The notes beneath the pieces were generated by a model, which ran no database searches, had not been told where the DNA came from, and worked only from the letters and a program-made list of their open reading frames with translations. A DNA stretch of 64,000 nucleotides from Rubrivivax sp. (GTDB lineage: Bacteria; Pseudomonadota; Gammaproteobacteria; Burkholderiales; Burkholderiaceae_C). This document shows positions 42,977-50,660 of the stretch, in pieces (positions within the stretch are counted from its first letter, which is position 1; the number at the start of each line of letters is the position of its first letter). The translations under genes were made by a program, and so were the position numbers. The DNA lies in NCBI GenBank assembly GCA_026125665.1, contig JAHCKS010000012.1, forward strand, positions 19,326 to 83,325. Reading direction: 5' to 3'.

Positions 42977-45900
42977 CTACTTGCACTCCGCAGGCTCCGG
43001 CGCCGGGAACGCCGGGCAGGTCTTGCGATAGGGCACCTCGGGGCCCACATGCTGGCGCCATTCCAGGCAGGTGAGGTTGCGGCCCGCGGTTTCGCAGGCT
43101 TGCTCCACCAAGGGCTGCGAGTCAAGGTCCCACAGGCTCACCCTGTCAGCGCTCGTCGAGGCCAAGCGCTTGCCGTCCGGGCTGAACGCGACTCGTTTGA
43201 CGGCATGCCAGTGTCCCTTCAGCGTCGCGATCGGCTTGCGGCTTTCGATATCCCACAGGACGACGCTCTGGTCCATCCTTCCCCCCGAGGCCAGGCGCTT
43301 ACCGTCCGGGCTGAACGCGACGCTACCGACCCACCCCGTGTGCCCGGCAAGCGTGGTGATCAACTTGCCGCTTTCCACCTCCCACAGGACCACGTTCGCG
43401 TCGTCGCCCGTCGTGGCCAGACGCTTGCCGTCCGGGCTGAACGCGACGCCGTTGACCCTCCTCCCCTTGTGCCCGGCAAGCGTGGTGATCAACTTGCCGC
43501 TTTCCACCTCCCACAGGACCACGTTCGCGTCGTCGCCCGTCGTGGCCAGACGCTTGCCGTCCGGGCTGAACGCGACGCTACCGACCCTCCCCTTGTGCCC
43601 GGCAAGCGTGGTGATCAACTTGCCGCTCTCTACATCCCACAGGAGTGCCCGGTCCGCACTCGCCGAGGCCAGACGCTTGCCGTCCGGGCTGAACGCGGCG
43701 TCGGCGGCCCACTCTTGATGACCAGCGAGCGTGGCGATCGGCCGGCCGCTCGCGACGTCCCACAAGACCAAGCCACGCGCCTCGATCGAGGCCAGGCGCC
43801 TTCCGTCTTGACTGAAGACGACATCGCTGACGGCGCCTTGGCCCTGGAGCGTCTCGATGGTTCGGCGGCTTGCAGCGTCCAACAAGATGGACTTGTTGTC
43901 GGCTGCCATGGCCAAGTGCTTGAAGTCCGGGCTAAGGGCGAAGTTGCGAGCCTCCTCCTTCAGCTCGTGACTTTCGAGGATGGAGACCAGCCTGCGGCTC
44001 CCAAGACCCCACAGAAGCACCCGGTCCATGCTTGCCGAGGCCAGGTGCTTGCCGTCAGGGCTGAATGCAAGTCCGAGGATTTCGCCCGTGTGGCCCTCAA
44101 GAGTGGCGGCATGGATTCGATTGGCAGCCCACAGGATGACTCGCCTGTCCTCACCCGCCGACGCGAGCCACCGGCCGTCGGGGCTGAAGACAACGGCGCT
44201 GGGCCGCCCATGGTGCCCTTCGAGCTTGGCGACATCCCTGCCATCGTCTTTGCCGTTCCATAGGACCACGCTGTCCTTGAAGGTCGAAGCCACGCTCTTG
44301 CCACTGGGGCTGACTGCGACACCTCTGACGCTGCTCCAAGTCCGCGTTTCCGGTCGAGCCCCCACCCTGCCCGCCGGAGATGCCTCCTGCACACTCTCTT
44401 CGAGCTGCGACGCACGAAGCGTTGCGATGGGCTGACGGTTGCCAACACCCCACAAGGTGATTCTCCCGTCTTCGCCGATCGCGGCGACGCGGTCGTCCCG
44501 GCTGAAGGCAACGCCCGTTGCCGGACCCTCGAGCTTGCCGATGGCAACCCGGCTCTTGACATCCCACAGGATCACAGCCCCGGTGTCCTTGACTACGTTC
44601 ATTGAGGCCGGCGCGGCCGTCCTCGACACAGGGCTGCCACTCAAGGATGCCGCAGAAGCGCTGGCCGAGGCCGATGGCGCGTAGGCGGTGGGGACCGATG
44701 CGGCCAGAAGCGTGCCGTCCGGGCCAAAGGCAACGCCATAGACCGCTCCCGCGTGCGCCAGGCGCGTGGCAGCGGGCGCCCGACCGTCGAGGCCCCACAG
44801 AATCACGTTGTGGTCCTCACCCGCCGAGGCCAGGGCCCTGCCATCCGGGCTGAAGGCAACACTTCTGACCCGGCCCTGGTGCTCGTTCAACTTGGCGATC
44901 GCCTGGCGACTGGCCGTGTTCCACAGGACGACGCCGTTGTTCTCGCTCGCCGCAGCCAGACGCTTGCCGTCCGGGCTGAAGGCGACGCTGAAGATGGCGC
45001 CCTCGGGCCCGCGAAAGTAGCCGACCGGTCGTTCGTGGTCCGTCAGCCGCGATAACAGGCCACCTTGCGCTTCAAGCGTCGGAGAGGTGCGCAGGGCCTC
45101 GACGTTGACGAGCAGGGACGCATCGAATGCGCCAGCCGGCAGCCGGTCAGCCGCAGCCATCAGGCGAGTGCTGGCCGCCTCCGCAGCCTGTCCACTCGCC
45201 ACCCTGTACTGCCAGGCAACCAGCCCGGCCATCACGGCGACGACGACCACGCCGCACCCCACCAGCAGCGCATTGCGCCGGTTGCGCCGCTGCACTCGCG
45301 CCGCTTCGCGCTCGCGCTCGGCCAGTGCCATCTCGGCCTCGCGCGCGCGGCGGCGGTCGCGGCTGTCCATCACCACCCTCGTCAGCACGTCGTGCGTCAG
45401 CTCGATGCGCCGCCGCCCGTGCCGCTCTTCGGCGCGCAGCAGGCGGCGCGAGATCAGCGTCTCGAGTTCGCCACCCGTCACGCCCGGCGCGGCCAGCGCG
45501 TCGTCCCAGTCGTGGCTGTCGCGGTAGCCGCGGTCGGTGAGCAGCTCGTCTTCGACGAAGGCGCGCAGGCGCGCATCGAGCCCGGCCAGGCAGCGCTCGT
45601 AGAAGCCGGCGAGGATCTCGCGGTCGGCGCCGGCCAGCAGGTCTGCCGTGATGGCCGGCCGCGGCGGCGTGCAGGCGCGGCGCTTGTGGTTGAGCTCGCT
45701 GCACACCACGCTCAGCAGCGCGGGGTCGATCTCGATGCGCGCGAACTGCTCGGGCGCCACCGGCGGTGCCGGCTCGTTCTTCCACGCCAGGCGCAGGATG
45801 CGGCGCGCGACGTCGTCGTTCACCAAGGCGCCGCCCGCTTCGGTGACCACGGCGTAGGCCTGGGCGCCGTCCATCGGCAGCAGGCGCTGGCGGTTGCCCA

Positions 45901-46594
45901 TCACCGAGGGCATCGCGGCCGCCAGGCCCTCCATCTCGGCGAGGAAGTCTTCGCGAAAGCTCAGAACCACCTTGACCACCGCGCGGCGGAACACCCATTG
46001 CCCGGCCGCCGTGGGGTCGCGCTCCAGCGCGTCCTTCACCGCCTGCGGCGGCCGGTGCTCCACGAGGTCGGCCAGTTCGCCGAGGAAGGCCTGTGCGCGC
46101 GCGTGCGCGGTCTCGTCCTGCTGGCCGAGGGTGAAGATCTCCTCGAACTGGTCGAACACGAGCACCGGCGTCACCGGGCGGTTGAGGCGGCTCCAGAACT
46201 CGGCGTCGCGGTGGTGGAAGAAGCGCCAGAGGTCGAGTTCGCCCGTGCCATCGGAAGTCGGACGCAGCACGCCATGCGCCTGGCACTCGGCTTCGAGCCG
46301 CGCCAGCACCTGCGCGCGCAGCGGCGGCGCGCTGGCGGCGTGGTCCAGCCGCACCGCCACCGGCAGCAGGTCCTCTGCGCGCAGCGCCGGGAAGAGCCCG
46401 GCCTGCAGCAGCGAGGTCTTGCCCAGGCCCGAGCGGCCGAACAGCACCGTCAGCGGCTCGCGCAGCACGCGCCGGCGCAGCGCGGCAGCCTCGGCGCCGC
46501 GGCCGCGGAAGAAGGCCTGGTCGGCTTCCTGGAACGAATCCAGCCCGGGCCAGGGTTCCTCGGCGCTCAGCGCCGGGCGCGCGTGCTCGCTCAC
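42977..46594 (-). CDS. nSTAND NTPase - transmembrane - 14-blade WD40 protein (second gene of the SIR2-TIR operon)
   Basis: A 1205-residue protein. The start PWPGLDSFQEADQAFFRGR is typical of nSTAND1 proteins. Walker A is GRSGLGKT (53-60), Walker B VLVFDQFEE (144-152), with sensor VLSFREDFL. The winged helix ends in RRIELTHDVLTRVV near 400. A charged coiled segment precedes one transmembrane helix (about 441-461). From about residue 535, 14 WD40 blades follow, counted from FSPDGK-like and VVLW-like pairs, enough for two seven-bladed propellers. The last ~45 residues hold five Cys. Topology suggests an NTPase in the cytoplasm and WD40 outside it. The GTG at 46594 overlaps the SIR2-TIR stop (GTGA), so the two are coupled. 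Confidence 0.9.
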   Translation of the reverse strand: MSEHARPALSAEEPWPGLDSFQEADQAFFRGRGAEAAALRRRVLREPLTVLFGRSGLGKTSLLQAGLFPALRAEDLLPVAVRLDHAASAPPLRAQVLARLEAECQAHGVLRPTSDGTGELDLWRFFHHRDAEFWSRLNRPVTPVLVFDQFEEIFTLGQQDETAHARAQAFLGELADLVEHRPPQAVKDALERDPTAAGQWVFRRAVVKVVLSFREDFLAEMEGLAAAMPSVMGNRQRLLPMDGAQAYAVVTEAGGALVNDDVARRILRLAWKNEPAPPVAPEQFARIEIDPALLSVVCSELNHKRRACTPPRPAITADLLAGADREILAGFYERCLAGLDARLRAFVEDELLTDRGYRDSHDWDDALAAPGVTGGELETLISRRLLRAEERHGRRRIELTHDVLTRVVMDSRDRRRAREAEMALAEREREAARVQRRNRRNALLVGCGVVVVAVMAGLVAWQYRVASGQAAEAASTRLMAAADRLPAGAFDASLLVNVEALRTSPTLEAQGGLLSRLTDHERPVGYFRGPEGAIFSVAFSPDGKRLAAASENNGVVLWNTASRQAIAKLNEHQGRVRSVAFSPDGRALASAGEDHNVILWGLDGRAPAATRLAHAGAVYGVAFGPDGTLLAASVPTAYAPSASASASAASLSGSPVSRTAAPASMNVVKDTGAVILWDVKSRVAIGKLEGPATGVAFSRDDRVAAIGEDGRITLWGVGNRQPIATLRASQLEESVQEASPAGRVGARPETRTWSSVRGVAVSPSGKSVASTFKDSVVLWNGKDDGRDVAKLEGHHGRPSAVVFSPDGRWLASAGEDRRVILWAANRIHAATLEGHTGEILGLAFSPDGKHLASASMDRVLLWGLGSRRLVSILESHELKEEARNFALSPDFKHLAMAADNKSILLDAASRRTIETLQGQGAVSDVVFSQDGRRLASIEARGLVLWDVASGRPIATLAGHQEWAADAAFSPDGKRLASASADRALLWDVESGKLITTLAGHKGRVGSVAFSPDGKRLATTGDDANVVLWEVESGKLITTLAGHKGRRVNGVAFSPDGKRLATTGDDANVVLWEVESGKLITTLAGHTGWVGSVAFSPDGKRLASGGRMDQSVVLWDIESRKPIATLKGHWHAVKRVAFSPDGKRLASTSADRVSLWDLDSQPLVEQACETAGRNLTCLEWRQHVGPEVPYRKTCPAFPAPEPAECK
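43339..43705. repeat. Near-identical tandem WD40 repeat units (about 126-129 bp)
   Basis: Units starting at 43339 and 43468 are identical by eye over about 112 bases. A third starting at 43594 matches for about 40 bases and diverges after. The spacings (129 and 126 bases) are 43 and 42 codons, one WD40 blade. Such DNA identity in one protein means recent duplication or gene conversion. Confidence 0.85.
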
Positions 46595-47988
46595 GACAGC
46601 GCGCGCCGGCGGCGATGGAAGTTCTGCACGATGGTGGTGAAGCGCTGCGCCACCTCGCTCGTCGGCTCGCCGCCCGGCAGCGCGCACCCCTGCTTGCGCA
46701 GGAAGCCCGGCGGCAGCGGCAACTCGCCGAGGCGGGAACCGTCGATGACCACCGGCACGATGTACTCCTCGTCCGGTGCCATGCCGCGGCTGCGGTCCTC
46801 GGCGGCGTTCCACTCGCGCCAGAAGTAGCGGCGGCGGTTCGCCTCGGCCAGCGCGGCCCGCGAGATCACCGGCACGAAGAGCGCGCAGCGCGCGATGCCG
46901 CGCTCGATGGCAGCCGACCAGTCGTCGGCAACCTGCAGCTCGCGCTGGTCGAACCAGACATCGAGCCGCGCGCCGCGCAGGCCCTCGGCCAGGCGCTGCG
47001 CCGCGGCGCGGTCTTCGCTCGCGTAGCTGATGAACACGGCGCCGTCGCGCGGGCCGCGTTCACCGCGTGCGCCGTCGCCGCGGCCGGCATCGCCAGGCGC
47101 CGATGCTGGCGACGATGCCGGCTGGGCGGCCGCATGCAGCGCATGCCAGCGCTGCGCCAGCTCGGCGACGAAATCGGTCGGCGCCATCGGCAGCATGCGC
47201 GTCTCGGCGCTGTAGCTGGCGAGGAACACCGTCAGCGCCGCGTCCTGGCCGGAGCGGGTGTCGGCCAGCACGTCCCAGCGCTTGCGCTTCTGCGAAAGCT
47301 CCAGCCCGCGCGCCGTGCGCAGGAAGAAGCGCGCCAGCCAGTCGCCGAAGCCGCAGCCCAGGATCAGCAGGTGATTGGCACGCAGCGCATCGAACAGGCG
47401 CGCCGGGCGGCGCGGGCCGTCCTGCAGCGCGTGCAGGAACTCGAGCAGGTCGTCGTCGCAGATCGCGAAGTCGGGCGTGGACGACGCGCGGCCGAGCAGG
47501 TGGTAGACGAGCGGCTGGCGCAGCTCGTCGTGCGGCACCGGGAGGTCGCGCAGCGCGTTGGGCGCGTAGGCCACCACCTGCGCCGGCGTGCCCGGGCGCT
47601 GCCGGCTCAGCGCCGCCTCGAGCTGCGAATCGAAGCACATCGAGACGAAGAGCTTCAGCGGCGCGATGCCGGCCAGCGCGGCCAGAGCCGGCGCCGGCGC
47701 CGCGGGTGCCTTGCGCAGCAGCTGCAGCAGCCGCGCGTAGAGCATGTCGCGCTCGCCGCCGCGCCGCACGTGCAGCGCCACCACGTCGTTGAGGTCGAAC
47801 GCGGCGGGCAGGTCGGCTGCGGGCAGCTCCAGCACCCGGGCGAGCCCGCGCGCCAGCCACTGCACAAGCGGCAGCGAGGTGTCGCCATCGGCCACGGTGA
47901 CAAGCTCCGGCCCGATGACCGGAATCACCCGGCCGTCCTCGATGAACAGCAGCAGGTCGTCCCAGAACTGCGAGGTGGGGTGGACCAC
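46591..47988 (-). CDS. SIR2-like + TIR domain fusion protein (candidate NAD-targeting effector)
   Basis: A 465-residue protein with no membrane segment. Residues about 8-225 look SIR2-like. VIPVIGPELVTV is in the place of the usual GAGxS loop, H163 is in VYHLLG, and DDDLLEFLHAL and LLILGCGFGDWLARFFLR match the C-terminal SIR2_2 segment. An Ala/Gly/Arg linker (about 286-314) leads to a TIR domain (315-425): VFISYASEDRAAAQRLAEGL, DVWFDQREL, CALFVPVISRAAL, YFWREWNAAE with a candidate catalytic Glu (E392), and YIVPVVIDGS. TIR and SIR2 domains both cleave NAD in antiphage systems. The GTG at 47988 has a short-spaced GGGGAG site. It is the first gene of the operon with the nSTAND-WD40 gene. Confidence 0.85.
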   Translation of the reverse strand: MVHPTSQFWDDLLLFIEDGRVIPVIGPELVTVADGDTSLPLVQWLARGLARVLELPAADLPAAFDLNDVVALHVRRGGERDMLYARLLQLLRKAPAAPAPALAALAGIAPLKLFVSMCFDSQLEAALSRQRPGTPAQVVAYAPNALRDLPVPHDELRQPLVYHLLGRASSTPDFAICDDDLLEFLHALQDGPRRPARLFDALRANHLLILGCGFGDWLARFFLRTARGLELSQKRKRWDVLADTRSGQDAALTVFLASYSAETRMLPMAPTDFVAELAQRWHALHAAAQPASSPASAPGDAGRGDGARGERGPRDGAVFISYASEDRAAAQRLAEGLRGARLDVWFDQRELQVADDWSAAIERGIARCALFVPVISRAALAEANRRRYFWREWNAAEDRSRGMAPDEEYIVPVVIDGSRLGELPLPPGFLRKQGCALPGGEPTSEVAQRFTTIVQNFHRRRRALS

Positions 47989-48154
47989 GTCTCCCCTTCT
48001 TCTTCGGTCGCGCTGCCGCTTGCCGAGCAGCGCGTGACGCGAGGAGTGTATGGCCACAAATGGGCCGCGGAGACGGTGAATGTGCGGACCGTCGGACATC
48101 CGGCGCGGGCAAGACCTCGGGGCCGCCGCGCCGCTGCGCCACCTGCGGCGGTGC

Positions 48155-48319
48155 CCCGAGGTACCGCCTTGACACCTCGCGCCACTCGGCGGTGTCGGTG
48201 ATGCGCAAGATCTCGCGCCCGACGGGCTCGCGCCGCGCACAGCCCGTGGCCACCGCAAACGCGTAGGCCTGGTTCTCGAACGTGCCGGGCAGCAGCCGCA
48301 GGCCACCGTCCCTCAGCGC
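48155..48319 (-). pseudogene. C-terminal remnant of a family-3 solute-binding protein
   Basis: About 55 residues read like the end of an SBP_bac_3-type periplasmic amino-acid-binding protein: LRLLPGTFENQAYAFAVATG, REPVGREILRITDTAEW and REVSRRYLG. The upstream part is absent, cut off at the pobA 3' end, and the frame runs on without a proper stop. It fills most of the 344-base gap between pobA and the SIR2-TIR gene. The remaining bases (47989-48154) show nothing except the operon promoter that must lie there. Confidence 0.45.
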
Positions 48320-48332
48320 GTTGTCGGGTGGA

Positions 48333-49511
48333 TCAGCTCTCGAACGGCAAACCGACATACTGCTCGGCCAGCGACGCCTGCGCGTGCGGCGAGCACCGCA
48401 GGTACTCGAGCTGATCTTCCTTCATCCGCTCGTCGAACTCGGATTCGTCCGGAAACCTGTGCAGCAGGTTGGTCAGCCACCACGACAGGCGCTCCGCACC
48501 CCAGACGCGGCGCAACGCCATCTCCGAATAGCTGTCGAGATAGTGCGTCTCGCCGCGCTCGTACCTGGCGGCGAACGCGCGTGCCAGGTACCAGACGTCG
48601 GACACCGCCAGGTTGAGCCCCTTGGCCCCGGTTGGCGGCACGATATGCGCCGCGTCGCCTGCCAGGAACAGGTTGCCGTGCCGCATCGGTTCGGCGACGA
48701 AGCTGCGAAGTGGCGCGATCGACTTCTCGATCGACGGCCCGGTGACGATGCTCTGCGCCATCTCCTGCGGGCAGCGGGCCTTGAACTCGCTCCAGAAACG
48801 GTCGTCCGGCCACTGGTCGACCGTGTCCGAGAGGTCGCACTGCACGTAGTAGCGGCTGAGGTTCGGGCCGCGCTGCGAGGCAAGTGCAAAGCCGCGGCGG
48901 TGGTGGACGTAGCAGATGTCGGGATAGGGCGGCGTTTCGGACATGATGCCGAGCCAGCCAAAGGGATACGACTTCTCGAAGGTCCGCAGCACGGCAGCGG
49001 GGATCGTCTGCCGGCTGACGCCATGGAACCCGTCGCATCCGGCGATGAAGTCGCAATCGATGCGGTGCGGTGCGCCCTCCTTGTCGAAGGTGATGAAGGG
49101 CGCGCCCGTCACGCGGTGCAGCGCGACGCCTTCGGCCTCGTCGATGATGTGCCCCCCGGCCGCGTCGCGCGCGGCGAAGAGGTCTTCGGTGATGGCCGTC
49201 TGGCCATAGGCCATCATCTCCTTGCCGGTGAACCTGCGGGTGTCGATCAGGAAGCGGCCCCGTCCGGCCCAGGCGATGGCAACGCCCTCGTGCGGCTTTC
49301 CCTCGCGATCCATGCGATCACCCAGCCCGGCTTCGCGCAGGACGGCCACGGTGCCGGCTTCGAGCACCCCGGCGCGAATGCGCGCCAGCACGTGCGCCCG
49401 GGACGTGCGCTCGACCACGATGCTCTCGACCCCGCGCAGATGCAGAAGGTGGGAAAGCAAGAGCCCGGCCGGCCCGGCCCCGACGATGCCGACTTGGGTG
49501 CGCCACTGCAT
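48333..49511 (-). CDS. pobA: 4-hydroxybenzoate 3-monooxygenase
   Basis: A 392-residue flavoprotein hydroxylase of the expected length. FAD-binding GAGPAGLLLSHLL is at about residues 10-22, then RIRAGVLEAGTV, the second FAD motif CDFIAGCDGFHGVSR and LFLAGDAAHIVPPTGAKGLNLA. The C-terminal helix region has LRRVWGAERLSWWLTNLLHRF. All match PobA, which turns 4-hydroxybenzoate and NADPH into protocatechuate. The ATG at 49511 has a GGAGG site nine bases upstream. The usual PobR regulator is not next to it. Confidence 0.95.
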   Translation of the reverse strand: MQWRTQVGIVGAGPAGLLLSHLLHLRGVESIVVERTSRAHVLARIRAGVLEAGTVAVLREAGLGDRMDREGKPHEGVAIAWAGRGRFLIDTRRFTGKEMMAYGQTAITEDLFAARDAAGGHIIDEAEGVALHRVTGAPFITFDKEGAPHRIDCDFIAGCDGFHGVSRQTIPAAVLRTFEKSYPFGWLGIMSETPPYPDICYVHHRRGFALASQRGPNLSRYYVQCDLSDTVDQWPDDRFWSEFKARCPQEMAQSIVTGPSIEKSIAPLRSFVAEPMRHGNLFLAGDAAHIVPPTGAKGLNLAVSDVWYLARAFAARYERGETHYLDSYSEMALRRVWGAERLSWWLTNLLHRFPDESEFDERMKEDQLEYLRCSPHAQASLAEQYVGLPFES

Positions 49512-49591
49512 GTGGGTTTGCCTCCGAGGTGTCTCGTGGATCAGAGACCAAGGCTCACGGATCCTACGCCCGGGCCCTTCGCGGACCGGCG

Positions 49592-50533
49592 TCAGTCGAC
49601 TTCCGCACCGCGAGCCCGCCACGCCGCGTCGACGCGTGCCAGCAGCGCCGCGCGGTCCAGGCGCTGGCCGGGGCTGGTGGCGGCGTCGATCAGCCGCTCC
49701 GTGAGCGCGTCCAGCACGCGTTCCCCTTCCCAGCGCGTGCCGACGAGATAACGCGCCCGCGGCGCGGCGCAGCCGAGTGCCTCGACGACGACGGCCGCCA
49801 CGCTCTCGGGCGAGGCCGGGCGGCGGTTGTTGGCCGACTCGGGCGCGTCGGGCTGCGCCTGGGGCGGCGCGTCCAGGCTCTGCAGCGCACGCCGCGCGTC
49901 GGCATCGAACGGCGCCGGCGTCGCGGCGAGCCGTGCGCGCGTGCCTGCCGCCGCGCTCTGGCCGATGCGCGTGGCCACCGCGCCCGGCTGCACGATGCTG
50001 ACCGCCAGGCCGTGCGGCGCGCCTTCCAGGCGCAGGCATTCGCTGTACGCCTCCAGCGCGAACTTGCTCATCGTGTACGGCCCGTACAGCGGCTGCGTGA
50101 TGCTGCCGCCCATCGAGCCGATGTTTACCACCCGCCCGCGTGCTGCCAGCAGCATGGGCAGCAACGCCTGCGTCAGGCGCATCAGGCCGAACACGTTGGT
50201 CTCGAACAGGCGCCGCACGTCGTCGTCGCGCCAGGCGGCCAGGTGGCCGAGCTCGCCGATGCCGGCGCTGTTCACGAGGCCGTCGAGGCGGCCGCCGTTG
50301 GCCGCGATCGCGTCGCGTGCCGCGGTGACTGACGCCGGCGAGAGCAGGTCCAGCGGCAGGGCCTCGACGTTGGGGATGGCGGCCAGGTGCGCCAGGTCTT
50401 CGTCGCGCCGCGCGCCGGCCCAGACGCGGTGGCCGGTGGTTGCAAGCGCCTGCACGACGGCGAGGCCGATGCCGCTGCCGGCGCCGGTGACGAGGTACTG
50501 GCGTGAAGGGGGTGCAGAGGGTTCGGCGCTCAT
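49592..50533 (-). CDS. Short-chain dehydrogenase/reductase
   Basis: A 313-residue SDR. TGAGSGIGLAVVQAL is the NAD(P) loop, with VNSAGIGELG (a variant of the NNAG motif). VNIGSMGGS holds the catalytic Ser, and YGPYTMSKFALEAYSE the YxxxK pair. The basic GARRDED after strand 2 suggests NADPH. The C-terminal part (about 215-313) is longer than in classical SDRs. A second ATG nine bases upstream (50542) is possible. The substrate is unknown. It follows the OLD-like gene divergently and precedes pobA in the same direction with an 80-base gap. Confidence 0.88.
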   Translation of the reverse strand: MSAEPSAPPSRQYLVTGAGSGIGLAVVQALATTGHRVWAGARRDEDLAHLAAIPNVEALPLDLLSPASVTAARDAIAANGGRLDGLVNSAGIGELGHLAAWRDDDVRRLFETNVFGLMRLTQALLPMLLAARGRVVNIGSMGGSITQPLYGPYTMSKFALEAYSECLRLEGAPHGLAVSIVQPGAVATRIGQSAAAGTRARLAATPAPFDADARRALQSLDAPPQAQPDAPESANNRRPASPESVAAVVVEALGCAAPRARYLVGTRWEGERVLDALTERLIDAATSPGQRLDRAALLARVDAAWRARGAEVD

Positions 50534-50660
50534 GCCCGTCATGGTATGGGGGACCGGCGTATTCCCACGGTCGTGGCGGCTGAGCCTCGGTCGGGCAAGC
50601 CGCTGTCGCGCTGTCTCAGGTGACAATAATGCTTCATCGTTCCGCTTGCTTGGTCGAAAG

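Noticed and set aside
43339-43705. Repeat array that might be taken for a CRISPR
   Set aside because: Units are 126-129 bases, in frame within a coding sequence, and encode WD40 blades. No spacers.
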